DNA of 64,000 nucleotides from positions 62,001 through 126,000 of the forward strand of contig NZ_LQPM01000049.1 in the NCBI RefSeq assembly GCF_002101815.1, read 5' to 3'. A program made the translations under genes and the position numbers. The stretch's first letter is position 1. The number at the start of each line of letters is the position of its first letter. The notes below the pieces were generated by a model. That model saw only the letters and a list, made by a program, of their open reading frames with translations. It did no database searches and was not told where the DNA came from. Source of the stretch: Mycobacterium paraense (GTDB lineage Bacteria; Actinomycetota; Actinomycetes; Mycobacteriales; Mycobacteriaceae). Of the stretch, positions 16,467-25,486 are shown piece by piece.

Positions 16467-16813
16467 CGCGTGATTTGGCCCTTCACTTGCCGTGCGCGTT
16501 CTGCGAAATGAAAGCGGCAGACCGGGTGCCCAGCTCAGCCGCCCAGCAGCATAACCCCAATACCGGCGCGGTCGACTGACAATTTCGAAGTTTGCTGCCG
16601 CGCCGACGCCGCCGCCGGCAACGCTGATTTGGCCCCCGCAGACCGCATTTCAGGGATCGATCGGTCAACGAATCATCCAAGGCTCCCGCAAATGCTCCGC
16701 CGGGCGAATGCGCCCGAGGCTAATCTGCTATGAATCGGTTCGACCGCGTCCCGTGTTATCGGCGTACGCACCGCCAGCCATCTGGCGAATCTTCTGTCAT
16801 AGGAGGCTAATCA
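16467..16813. other. Divergent intergenic region of 347 bases
   Basis: The gap between the UGT gene and the PapA-like gene has no credible gene. It ends in a strong ribosome binding site, AGGAGG at 16801-16806, seven bases before GTG 16814. TATGAAT at 16729-16735 could be a -10 element for the rightward genes; the ten bases TATGAATCGG occur again in the leader of the PE_PGRS gene (complement of 10965-10974). Both points are weak. Confidence 0.4.
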
Positions 16814-18226
16814 GTGCCAATTCGGATACGTCGCACGCGCGCATCGGCTCACAGTCACGAGTCCAACGGCGCGGCGCGGCCGGACAATCTGCTGGCACTG
16901 GTGGACCAGGGCTTCTTTGACGGCCAGCGCGCCGTCGGCCAGACGGAAGTCATGCAAGTCGTGTGGGTCTACGAGCACCCCATCGACTTCGACGGAATCA
17001 AACGCTTCCACCACAATCTCGGTCACGGGTTGTCCGGACGGCTTATCGAGCGGTCGCCGCTGCCGTTCGGCCGGCATCGGTGGGTCGTCGATCGGGGGCC
17101 GGCGGAAATCGAATTCGCCGAGCGCCCCCGCCCCCGCTCCGAACTCAGCGACTGGGCCGATGAACGTTCACAGGTCCCCGTTGATCCGGAAAATGGGCCC
17201 GGCTGGCACCTCTGCGTCCTCCCCCTGACGGACGGATCGACCGCGGTCACCTGGGTGATCTCGCACTACCTTATTGACGGCGTCGGGGGTCTGGTCGCAG
17301 TGGCCGATGCGATCCTTGGCACGAACCGCGACTTTGGCTACCCGCCGCCGCGCTCGCGGAAGCGACTGCGCGCGGTGACACAGGATCTCCGCCAAACGGC
17401 GCATGACACACCTGACGTCGCCCGGGCGTTCGCCGCGTTGGCAAAACTGACCCGCCGCCACCGGCGCGAGGCCGCGGACTCATCGCCGGCGCCGAAAGCC
17501 GTCACCCGCCGGACGGACGACGGCGCCGACCCGATCATCCTGCCGGGCGTCGCGATCCTCGTCGACCTGGAGCAATGGGATGCCCATGCGAAGTCTCTAG
17601 GCGGAACGAGCACGACGCTGGCCGCGGCGTTCACCGCGAAACTCGCCGAACATCTCGGGCGTCGGCGGCCCTCCGACGGCGCGGTGACCCTGCAAATCGT
17701 GATGACCGACCGCACCGACGGCGACACCCGAGCGCTCGCGGTGTCGTTTGCCCGTGTCAGCCTCGACCCGTCCCCGTTGACGGCGGATCTGCGCGACACC
17801 CGAGCCGCGATCAAGCAGTCGCTGAAGACCCTGGAAAGTGCGCCCGATGAATCCGCGCAACTGGCCGCGCTGTCCCCCTTCACCCCGAAGCGGATCTGGA
17901 AGCGGGGAGTCGAGGCGCAGCTCAACGACCCCGACATGCCCGTGATCTATTCCAACCTCGGCGACGCCGGCTCGGTGGTCAGCCGCGCCGACGGCACCCA
18001 GTGCGAGCACGCCTGGGCCCGAGGTACGCGCCAACACGCGACGCGCCAACAGCTGGAGCGAACGGGCGGCTACATGCAGCTGGTGTCGTGCCGGACTCCC
18101 GCGATCGGCAAGATCTACCTCACCGTCGTCGCCTATCAGCCGGGGGCGGAAAACACGAAGCCCGCTCTGCGCGACCTGGCCGCGCGCACACTGGCCGACT
18201 TCGGGCTGACCGGCGAGATCGACTGA
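16814..18226 (+). CDS. PapA/condensation-like acyltransferase
   Basis: This 470-residue protein carries HYLIDGVGG near residue 155, the HxxxDG motif of the CoA-dependent acyltransferase superfamily (condensation domains, PapA proteins, WS/DGAT). The preceding WHLCVLPLTDGSTAVTW and the later VTLQIVMTDRTDG fit the two-lobed fold. The DFGWG motif of classical PapA enzymes is not evident, so the assignment to a subfamily is open. GTG 16814 is well supported by AGGAGG seven bases upstream. It stands before mmpS-mmpL on the same strand, as papA genes do in sulfolipid and trehalose polyphleate loci. It probably esterifies sugar hydroxyls of the glycolipid with an acyl chain. Confidence 0.8.
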   Translation: MPIRIRRTRASAHSHESNGAARPDNLLALVDQGFFDGQRAVGQTEVMQVVWVYEHPIDFDGIKRFHHNLGHGLSGRLIERSPLPFGRHRWVVDRGPAEIEFAERPRPRSELSDWADERSQVPVDPENGPGWHLCVLPLTDGSTAVTWVISHYLIDGVGGLVAVADAILGTNRDFGYPPPRSRKRLRAVTQDLRQTAHDTPDVARAFAALAKLTRRHRREAADSSPAPKAVTRRTDDGADPIILPGVAILVDLEQWDAHAKSLGGTSTTLAAAFTAKLAEHLGRRRPSDGAVTLQIVMTDRTDGDTRALAVSFARVSLDPSPLTADLRDTRAAIKQSLKTLESAPDESAQLAALSPFTPKRIWKRGVEAQLNDPDMPVIYSNLGDAGSVVSRADGTQCEHAWARGTRQHATRQQLERTGGYMQLVSCRTPAIGKIYLTVVAYQPGAENTKPALRDLAARTLADFGLTGEID

Positions 18227-18397
18227 GGGACCCTGCGGCGCCAACGCGAACGGCGGCCGCGGCAGCGGTTGCTGGGGCGTGCGGCCGAGGCACCTTCGGG
18301 CCGGCATGCTGAGAAGTTCCTTAAATCCCGGTCAGGCGCTGTTGGCCTCCACTAGGTTTGCATCCGTAATTCAACTCGTGTCGGTTAGGGTGGTGCG

Positions 18398-19006
18398 GTG
18401 GTCTGGGGCAGTGTGCACGATGTTGAGCCGGCGCGCTCCGATATCGACGTCGCGACCGGCCAAAATGCAGGCCCCCCGCCCGCACCCCGCCGTCTCTTCC
18501 GAGGCGCTCGCCAGCCCTCGGCAGCGCCCCGGACACCAGCCGGATCCAGGCCGAGTCGCCGAAATTCGGGCCCTCTTATTTTCCGGACCCTGCGGCGCCT
18601 TTGGATTCCGCTGGTCGTAGTAATGGTGATCGCCGTCGGCGGGTTCACCGTGTCGCGCCTGCACGGCCTCTTCGGCGCGGAGAAGCGCCTCTCGTACGCC
18701 GACACCAGGGTCGACAACAAGCCTTACAACCCCCAGCACCTGAGGTACGAGGTCTTCGGCCCGCCGGGGACCGTTGCCTTGATCAGCTATTACGACGACA
18801 CCGGCTCCCCGCAGCATGTCGACGCGGCGAAGCTGCCCTGGTCGTTGGAATTCGCGGTCACCGCGGCGACGGGCATCGGAAGCGTCGCGGCGCAGGGTGA
18901 CAGTGACAGCATCGGTTGCCGCATCCTGTTGGACGGAGTGGTCAAGTCCGAGAAAGTCACCAACGAGGTGAGCGCGTTTACGTCCTGCATGCTGAAGGGC
19001 TCATGA
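18398..19006 (+). CDS. MmpS family membrane protein with long N-terminus
   Basis: This 202-residue protein has one membrane span near residues 69-88 (RRLWIPLVVVMVIAVGGFTV) followed by a periplasmic domain with YEVFGPPGTVALISYYDD, GSVAAQGDSDSIGCRI and a second cysteine in SAFTSCMLK; the two cysteines can form the usual disulfide. The roughly 65-residue proline- and arginine-rich cytoplasmic extension is longer than in MmpS4/5-like proteins, and the GTG start at 18398 is uncertain (GTG 18413 also possible). Its stop overlaps the mmpL start by four bases (ATGA), so the two are translationally coupled. MmpS proteins act as accessory subunits of MmpL transporters. Confidence 0.85.
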   Translation: MVWGSVHDVEPARSDIDVATGQNAGPPPAPRRLFRGARQPSAAPRTPAGSRPSRRNSGPLIFRTLRRLWIPLVVVMVIAVGGFTVSRLHGLFGAEKRLSYADTRVDNKPYNPQHLRYEVFGPPGTVALISYYDDTGSPQHVDAAKLPWSLEFAVTAATGIGSVAAQGDSDSIGCRILLDGVVKSEKVTNEVSAFTSCMLKGS

Positions 19007-21873
19007 CCAACCATCAGCTACAGGCGAGTCAGCCGTTGGTAGCGCGGACGATCCGTCGATTTTCGGTCGCCATCATCTTGGGGTGGCTGGCGATCATCGC
19101 CATCCTGAATTTCTTCGTCCCCCCGCTGGAGCAGGTCGAGAACCAGCATTCGGTCTCCCCCACCCTCACCAATGCGCCGTCCGCCACGGCGTCCCAGCGA
19201 CTGAATGAAGACTTCAAGGCCGCCGACCAATCGGGTCAGTCGAGTTCCGGCAGTGTGGCGACGATCGTTTTGGAGGGTCAGCAGCCGCTCGGCGACGATG
19301 CCCACAGATATTACGACCGTTTGATTGCCCAGTTGAAAGACGATTCGAAGCATGTCATACACGTCAACGATTTCTGGGGCGACGAACTAACCAGACAGGC
19401 CGCGCAAAGCGCCGACGGCAAGGCCGCATACGTCCTGGTGATTCTCAACGCGGGCAATGACTCGATCGAGGCTGTGCAGCATATCGTCGCTCGGACCCCC
19501 GCACCGCCGGGCGTCAAAGCCTTTGTCACCGGGCCCGCGGCGATCATTTCGGATATGAGCCACAGTGGCGACAGAACGGTTGCCACAATCACTTTGGTCA
19601 GCATCGCGGTGATCTTCGTGACGCTGCTTCTCGTCTATCGTTCTGTCGTCACCGTAATTCTGTTGCTGGTGGTGGTCGGCATAGAACTCATGGCGGCCCG
19701 CGGAATTGTTGCATTCATCGGATATCACGGGATCATCGGTCTCAGCACCCTCGCCGTGAATCTGCTTGTCTCCCTTGTCATCGCGGCCGGAACCGACTAC
19801 GGGATCTTCTTCATCGGCCGGTATCAGGAGGCGCGTCAGGCCGGCAAGGACAGGGAAGAGGCCTTCTACACCACCTATCACGGGGTCACCAAGGTCGTCG
19901 TGGCCTCGGGTTTGACGATCGCCGGAGCCCTTTACTGCCTGGTCTTTACGCGGCTGCCCTCTTTCTACGTGCTGGCCGTTCCCTGCGCCGTGGCCGTATT
20001 GGTCGCCGTAGCGGTCGCCATCACGCTGATCCCGGCGGTTCTGACGGTCGGAAGCCGTTTCGGTTTGTTCGAGCCCAAGCGGAAAATCAGCTATCGCGTA
20101 TGGCGACGGGTGGGAACGGCGATTGTTCGTTGGCCCGCGCCCATTCTCGTGGCGGCGCTGGCGGTCACGCTTGTCGGGTTGTTGACGCTGCCGGGCTACA
20201 GCCCCAGCTACAACGACCAGAAGTTCATCCCGAAAGATATCCCCGGGAATTTGGGGTACGAGGCGGCGTCGCGACATTTTCCACCGTCGGCGATGATGGC
20301 CCCCGAAATCCTGTTGGTTGAGGCCAACCACGATCTGCGCGATTCGGCCGACTTCCTCGTGTTGGACAAACTGGCCAAGGCCGTCCTCGCCGTGCCGGGC
20401 ATCTCCAGCGTGCAGGCCGTGACGCGGCCCGAGGGAACCCCGATCAAGCACACGACGATCCCGTATCTGCTCAGCATGCAAGCCGCCGGCCAGCAACAAT
20501 TCCTCACTTTCCAGAGGGAGCGCATGAAGGACCTGCTCAAGCAGGCCGATCTGATCACCGAAGCGATCAACGTCACGCAGCGCATGTACGACGTGATGAA
20601 GCAACTCGTCGCCACGACACACGACGTCGTCGGCCACACGCATGAAATGCAGGCACTCACCAGCGAACTGCGGGACAACATCTCGAATTTCGAGGATTTC
20701 TTCCGACCGATCCGCAGTTACTTCTACTGGGAAAAGCACTGCTACGACATTCCGATTTGCTTCTCGATCAGAAGCATCTTCGACTCGCTCGACGGTGTTG
20801 ACGCCGTGAGCGACAAGCTGATCCTGCTGGTGGCGGACCTCGATCAGGTCGACGCGCTGCTGCCGCAGATCCTCGCCCAGCTGCCGCAGACGATCGCGAT
20901 CATGCAGGAATCGCGGACCATGCTGCTGACCATGCACAGCACCATGTCCGGCGTTCTCGGAAACATGGGCGACAACAACAACAATGCGACCTCGATGGGC
21001 AGAGCGTTCGACACCGCCCAAAACGACGATTCTTTCTACCTGCCGCCGGAAACGTTGAAGAACAAAGACTTCCAGCGAATCATGAACATCTTCGTGTCGC
21101 CGGACGGCAAGGCCGTCCGCATGCTCATCCTGCAGAAGGGCGATCCCTCGTCGTCCGAAGGCCTTTCGCGGGTTGATTCGATCAAGAGCGCGGCCGAAGA
21201 GGCGCTCAAGGGGACTCCGCTGGAGGACTCGAAGATCTACCTCTCCGGCACCGCAGCGTCGGTGCGGGACCAGGTGCGGGCGTCCACCATCGACCTGATG
21301 ATCGCGGGAGTCGCCGCGCTCTGCCTGATTTTCATCGTCATGCTGATCATGACCCGAAGTTTCGTTGCCGCCCTGGTCATCGTCGGCACGGTGCTGCTCT
21401 CGCTGGGCGCGTCCTTCGGGCTCTCCGTGTTTGCTTGGCAGAATCTGCTCGGCATACAAATCCACTGGTCGGTGCTCGTGATGTCGGTGATCGTCCTGCT
21501 GGCGGTGGGGTCTGACTACAACTTGCTGCTGGTAGCCCGGATGAAAGAGGAAATCGGCGCCGGCATCAACACCGGCATCATCCGCGCCATGGGCGGCACC
21601 GGCAAAGTCGTGACGAACGCCGGGCTGGTCTTCGCGTTCACCATGGGGTCCATGCTCGTCAGCGATCTGCGCACCATCGGCCAGGTGGGCACGACGATCG
21701 GTCTCGGTTTGCTGTTCGACACGTTGGTCGTGCGCGCGTTCATGACGCCGTCGATCGCCGCGCTGCTGGGCCGCTGGTTCTGGTGGCCGCAGCGGGTTCG
21801 CCCCCGTCCCGCAAGTTCCCTACTTCGGCCCACGGGACCCCGTCCGTTGGTACGCGCCTTATTGCTGAGATAG
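19003..21873 (+). CDS. MmpL family RND transporter, first copy
   Basis: This 956-residue transporter has the full MmpL layout: one span, a periplasmic loop, five spans, a second long loop, then five more spans. The proton-relay Asp-Tyr pairs are D265-Y266 in AAGTDYGIFF and D838-Y839 in AVGSDYNLLL. The large second loop contains NFEDFFRPIRSYFYWEKHC, typical of lipid-transporting MmpL proteins. The start at ATG 19003 overlaps the mmpS stop. C-terminally it ends soon after the last span with RPLVRALLLR, so there is no long cytoplasmic tail. It should export the acylated product or a precursor, using proton motive force. It is closely similar to the copy that follows. Confidence 0.93.
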   Translation: MTNHQLQASQPLVARTIRRFSVAIILGWLAIIAILNFFVPPLEQVENQHSVSPTLTNAPSATASQRLNEDFKAADQSGQSSSGSVATIVLEGQQPLGDDAHRYYDRLIAQLKDDSKHVIHVNDFWGDELTRQAAQSADGKAAYVLVILNAGNDSIEAVQHIVARTPAPPGVKAFVTGPAAIISDMSHSGDRTVATITLVSIAVIFVTLLLVYRSVVTVILLLVVVGIELMAARGIVAFIGYHGIIGLSTLAVNLLVSLVIAAGTDYGIFFIGRYQEARQAGKDREEAFYTTYHGVTKVVVASGLTIAGALYCLVFTRLPSFYVLAVPCAVAVLVAVAVAITLIPAVLTVGSRFGLFEPKRKISYRVWRRVGTAIVRWPAPILVAALAVTLVGLLTLPGYSPSYNDQKFIPKDIPGNLGYEAASRHFPPSAMMAPEILLVEANHDLRDSADFLVLDKLAKAVLAVPGISSVQAVTRPEGTPIKHTTIPYLLSMQAAGQQQFLTFQRERMKDLLKQADLITEAINVTQRMYDVMKQLVATTHDVVGHTHEMQALTSELRDNISNFEDFFRPIRSYFYWEKHCYDIPICFSIRSIFDSLDGVDAVSDKLILLVADLDQVDALLPQILAQLPQTIAIMQESRTMLLTMHSTMSGVLGNMGDNNNNATSMGRAFDTAQNDDSFYLPPETLKNKDFQRIMNIFVSPDGKAVRMLILQKGDPSSSEGLSRVDSIKSAAEEALKGTPLEDSKIYLSGTAASVRDQVRASTIDLMIAGVAALCLIFIVMLIMTRSFVAALVIVGTVLLSLGASFGLSVFAWQNLLGIQIHWSVLVMSVIVLLAVGSDYNLLLVARMKEEIGAGINTGIIRAMGGTGKVVTNAGLVFAFTMGSMLVSDLRTIGQVGTTIGLGLLFDTLVVRAFMTPSIAALLGRWFWWPQRVRPRPASSLLRPTGPRPLVRALLLR

Positions 21874-21882
21874 CGGCAGTCT

Positions 21883-22020
21883 GTGGCGCATTTCCAGTTC
21901 AGGACGAGACCGGCAACCGTGGGGAGCATCGTGGCACAGGGCGATAGCGAAACCAGTGGCTGCCGCTTCGATCCGCACGGGGTCGGCGCATTTACCGGCT
22001 GCGCGTTGAAGGTCGCATGA
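21883..22020 (+). pseudogene. mmpS remnant between the two mmpL genes
   Basis: The 143 bases between the mmpL genes still encode the end of an MmpS protein. In the frame that stops at 22018-22020 one reads GSIVAQGDSETSGCRF and then GAFTGCALKVA, matching GSVAAQGDSDSIGCRI and SAFTSCMLKGS of the intact MmpS upstream. The membrane anchor and first half of the domain are missing, and about eight residues between the two cysteine segments are gone. The ATGA overlap with the next mmpL is kept. GTG 21883 is only the most upstream possible start; the piece lacks a membrane span and is unlikely to work. Confidence 0.85.
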
Positions 22021-24932
22021 GCACCGAAAGCCCTCGGCGGCCCTTCTTTGCGCGGATGATCCGCAAGCTTTCGCTCGTCGTCATTCTGGCGTGGGTGGCC
22101 CTGACGCTGCTGGTGACGTTCGGGGTCCCCCCTTTGGAGCGGGTCGGCGAAGAGCATTCCGTGCCGCTGGCCCCGCAAGACGCGCCGTCGGTGCGCGCCA
22201 TGACGAGCATGGGCAAGGCCTTCAAAGAGTCCGATTCGGACAGCTTCGCGATGATCGTGCTGGAGGGGCAGCAACCGCTCGGGGAGGACGCCCGCACCTA
22301 CTACCGAGAGTTGGTGCGTGAGTTACGAAACGACCCCCGGCACGTCGAGCACGTGCAGGACTTGTGGGGTGATCGATTCACGGCATCGGGCGTGGAAAGT
22401 CCCGACGGCAAGGCCGCCTATGTGCAGTTGAACCTGGCCGGCAACCAGGGCACCACGCTGGCGCAGGAATCCGTGACGGCGGTCCGGCAGATCATCAAGC
22501 AGAAGCCGCCGCCGCCCGGTGTCCAGGTCCATCTCACCGGCCCGGCGGCGCTCATCCCTGACATGGTGCGCAGCGGCAACGACTCTCTGCTGAAGATGAC
22601 CCTGATCGCCGGGGTGATCATCTTCGTGGTGCTGCTACTCGTCTACCGTTCGGTCACCACCGTGATTCTGGTGGTCATCGGAGTCGGGGTCGAAGTGGGT
22701 TCGGCGCGCGGGATCATCGCCTATCTCGCCGACAACAACATTGTCGTGCTCTCGACGTTTGCCATCAATCTGCTGGTCGCGCTGTCGATGGCGGCCGGAA
22801 CCGATTACGGCATCTTCTTTTTCGGTCGTTATCAGGAGTCCCGTCAGGCCGGCGAAGACCCCGAAACGGCCTACTACACCACCTACCGCAGCGTCGCCCC
22901 CGTCGTCCTGGGTTCGGGTTTGACGATCGCCGGAGCGATGTTGTGCCTCAGCTTCACCCGGATGCCGATTTTCCAGACCATCGGTGTGCCCTGCGCCGTG
23001 GGCATGTTGGTCGCTGTTGCGGTTGCGATCACGCTGGTTCCGGCGGTTCTGACCACCGGAAGTCGGTTCGGTCTGTGCGACCCCAAGCGCAAGATCGCCC
23101 AAAAGCGATGGCGTGGGATCGGTACCGCGATCGTCCGTTGGCCCGCCCCGATTCTCGTCGCGACGCTGGCGGTCGCCCTGGTCGGCCTGGTCACGCTGCC
23201 CGGCTACAAGACGAGCTACGACGACCGTTCGTATCTGCCCAAGGACCTTCCCGCCAATTTGGGGTATGCGGCCGCCGACCGCCATTTCTCGCAATCGCGA
23301 ATGTTGCCCGACATTCTGATGATCCAAGCGGATCATGATATGCGCAATCCGGCGGATTTTTTGGTGCTGCACAAGCTGGCGAAAGCGATTTTCCGGGTAC
23401 CGGGAATTTCGCGGGTGCAGGGCATAACCCGGCCCGAGGGAACACCCATCGAGCACACTTCGATACCTTTCCTGATCAGCCTGCAAAACGCCTCGATGCT
23501 GCAGAACATGCAGTTCATGAAGGCCCGCATGGATGACATGCTCAAAGAGGCCGACTCGCTCGCCAAACAGATCGCCATATTGAAGCACCTGTACGAACTG
23601 CAGAAGCAACTCACCGCCGTTGCGCATGACACGGTCAGCGTTTCAAAAGACATCGAAAGCATCGTGGACGACCTGGAAAACCACGTCGCGGATTTCGACG
23701 ATTTCTTCAGGCCTATCCGGAGTTATTTCTACTGGGAAAAGCATTGCTATGACATCCCCATATGCTTTGCCATCAGGTCGATATTTCAGCTGTTCGACGG
23801 TGTCGATGCGCTTCGCGATACCTTGCACCTGGTCATCAAAGACGCCGTGCAGGCGGACGAGCTGGCCGCGCAGCTGCTAGAGCTGACCCCACCACTGATC
23901 GCGATCGCGGAGGCCACCCGCGTAACGCTGTTGACCAACCACAGCACCACGTCGGGGCTCTTCGGTCAGCTGGACGAAGCGAGCCAAAACGCGACCGCCA
24001 TGGGTCAGGCGTTCGACGCCGCCAAGAACGACGACTCCTTCTACCTGCCTCCACAGGTCTTCCAGGACCAGGACTTCCGGCGCGCGATGGCGTCCTTTGT
24101 GTCTCCCGACGGCAAGGCGGCCCGGTTCATCATTTCGCATCGGGGCGACGCCGCGACGCCCGAAGGGATCTCACGGATCGATCCGATCAAGAAGGCAGCC
24201 GACGAGGCGCTCAAGACGACCCCACTGTCGAGCGCCACAATTTCCATCGCCGGCGCCGCGTCGACCTACAAGGACTTCGACGACGGCTCGAAATACGATC
24301 TGTGGATCGCCCTCGTCGGCGCGCTCTGTCTCATTTTCGTCATCATGCTCGCCCTGACGCGAAGTTTTGTGGCCGCCCTGGTGATCGTCGGCACGGTGGT
24401 GCTGTCCTTGGGCGCATCGTTTGGGCTGTCGGTCCTGGTGTGGCAGTACATCCTGGGCGTCAAATTGCACTGGATGGTGCTGCCGATGTCCGTGATCGTG
24501 CTGTTGGCGGTGGGTTCGGACTACAACCTGCTTCTGGTAGCCCGGATGAAAGAGGAAATTGCCGCCGGCATCAACACCGGAATCATCCGCGCCATGGGCG
24601 GCACCGGGAAGGTCGTGACGAACGCGGGCCTGGTGTTCGCCTTCACCATGGCCTCGATGATTTTCAGCGACTTGCGGATTATCGGCCAGTTGGGAACGAC
24701 CATCGGCCTGGGGCTGTTGTTCGACACCTTGGTCGTGCGCTCGTTCATGACGCCGTCCATCGCCGCGCTGCTCGGGCGCTGGTTCTGGTGGCCACAAACA
24801 GTGCGCCCGCGCCCGGCCAGTTACATGCTGCGTGATGTCGGACCGCGCCCGCTGGTGAGGTCATTGCTGCTGCGGGAGGACGACCGCGATGACGACGCGG
24901 CCACGATGGAACTCCCCAAGCTAACCGTCTAG
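22017..24932 (+). CDS. MmpL family RND transporter, second copy
   Basis: This 971-residue protein is a full-length paralog of the preceding one. Proton-relay pairs are D263-Y264 (AAGTDYGIFF) and D835-Y836 (AVGSDYNLLL), and the loop motif DFDDFFRPIRSYFYWEKHC is present. It has a slightly longer tail, RSLLLREDDRDDDAATMELP. Its start overlaps the mmpS remnant, so it may now depend on read-through from the first mmpL or on the intact MmpS. Two closely related MmpL in tandem could move different lipids or act together; which is true cannot be seen here. Confidence 0.93.
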   Translation: MSTESPRRPFFARMIRKLSLVVILAWVALTLLVTFGVPPLERVGEEHSVPLAPQDAPSVRAMTSMGKAFKESDSDSFAMIVLEGQQPLGEDARTYYRELVRELRNDPRHVEHVQDLWGDRFTASGVESPDGKAAYVQLNLAGNQGTTLAQESVTAVRQIIKQKPPPPGVQVHLTGPAALIPDMVRSGNDSLLKMTLIAGVIIFVVLLLVYRSVTTVILVVIGVGVEVGSARGIIAYLADNNIVVLSTFAINLLVALSMAAGTDYGIFFFGRYQESRQAGEDPETAYYTTYRSVAPVVLGSGLTIAGAMLCLSFTRMPIFQTIGVPCAVGMLVAVAVAITLVPAVLTTGSRFGLCDPKRKIAQKRWRGIGTAIVRWPAPILVATLAVALVGLVTLPGYKTSYDDRSYLPKDLPANLGYAAADRHFSQSRMLPDILMIQADHDMRNPADFLVLHKLAKAIFRVPGISRVQGITRPEGTPIEHTSIPFLISLQNASMLQNMQFMKARMDDMLKEADSLAKQIAILKHLYELQKQLTAVAHDTVSVSKDIESIVDDLENHVADFDDFFRPIRSYFYWEKHCYDIPICFAIRSIFQLFDGVDALRDTLHLVIKDAVQADELAAQLLELTPPLIAIAEATRVTLLTNHSTTSGLFGQLDEASQNATAMGQAFDAAKNDDSFYLPPQVFQDQDFRRAMASFVSPDGKAARFIISHRGDAATPEGISRIDPIKKAADEALKTTPLSSATISIAGAASTYKDFDDGSKYDLWIALVGALCLIFVIMLALTRSFVAALVIVGTVVLSLGASFGLSVLVWQYILGVKLHWMVLPMSVIVLLAVGSDYNLLLVARMKEEIAAGINTGIIRAMGGTGKVVTNAGLVFAFTMASMIFSDLRIIGQLGTTIGLGLLFDTLVVRSFMTPSIAALLGRWFWWPQTVRPRPASYMLRDVGPRPLVRSLLLREDDRDDDAATMELPKLTV

Positions 24933-24949
24933 GTCGTAACCGAATCTGA

Positions 24950-25486
24950 TTACGGAATCGGAATCGTTGTGCCAGTGAGGAATTTGGCCAACGTTTGCTC
25001 CAGGGCGATCAGTCCGGCGAGGGTCAGATAAGCCAAGACCAGTGTCTCGTAGGCGATATACACCGGCAGTTCGAGGAAGCTCAGGAAGAACTTCAAGACG
25101 CCGGTCGTGCTGTTGTAGAGGCCGTTGAACGTCGAGAGCAAGCTGGCCGGCGCGTCGATCAGCTCCTGAAGGATCGAGTTCGGGTCGAAGGCCAACGACG
25201 CGGCGTTGACGGCCTCCGCGGCCGCGTACGAGCCCGCGCCCGCGTGCAGCTGCTGCGCGAACTGCGCACCGAACGCCGTGGCCTTCCCCAGCAGCCCCTG
25301 AAACTCCTGGGCGGCCCCGGAGAACACCTGCGAGATGGCCGCCGACACCTCGTCGGCCGCCGCGGGTATCACCCCCACGATCGAGGACGCCGCCGCCGAG
25401 TGTGCCGCGCCAAGCGTCGAACCAATAGCAGCCACATCGTTTGCCGCGGCGGCCACCATCTCGGGTGTCGCGATCACATACGCCAT
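24950..25486 (-). CDS. PE family protein with short hydrophobic C-terminus
   Basis: This 178-residue protein has a PE domain (MAYVIATPEMVAAAANDVAA) with the ESX export signal YAAAE at residues 87-91. The next 85 residues are not PGRS and not a PE-PPE hydrolase domain; they form one or two hydrophobic helices around LKFFLSFLELPVYIAYETLV and LAYLTLAGLIALEQ. There is no PPE partner next to it. It is convergent with the second mmpL, 17 bases apart. In the trehalose polyphleate locus of other mycobacteria a PE gene also sits with mmpL, papA and pks genes, so a part in the lipid pathway is possible but unproven. Confidence 0.9.
   Translation of the reverse strand: MAYVIATPEMVAAAANDVAAIGSTLGAAHSAAASSIVGVIPAAADEVSAAISQVFSGAAQEFQGLLGKATAFGAQFAQQLHAGAGSYAAAEAVNAASLAFDPNSILQELIDAPASLLSTFNGLYNSTTGVLKFFLSFLELPVYIAYETLVLAYLTLAGLIALEQTLAKFLTGTTIPIP

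Noticed and set aside
16729..16738. Ten bases TATGAATCGG shared with the PE_PGRS leader as a common regulatory box
   Set aside because: A single shared 10-mer in two leader regions can easily arise by chance, and it has no symmetry.
18916..19002. Upstream start for the first mmpL at 18916
   Set aside because: It would overlap mmpS by 91 bases; the ATGA junction at 19003 and MmpL homology favour the later start.
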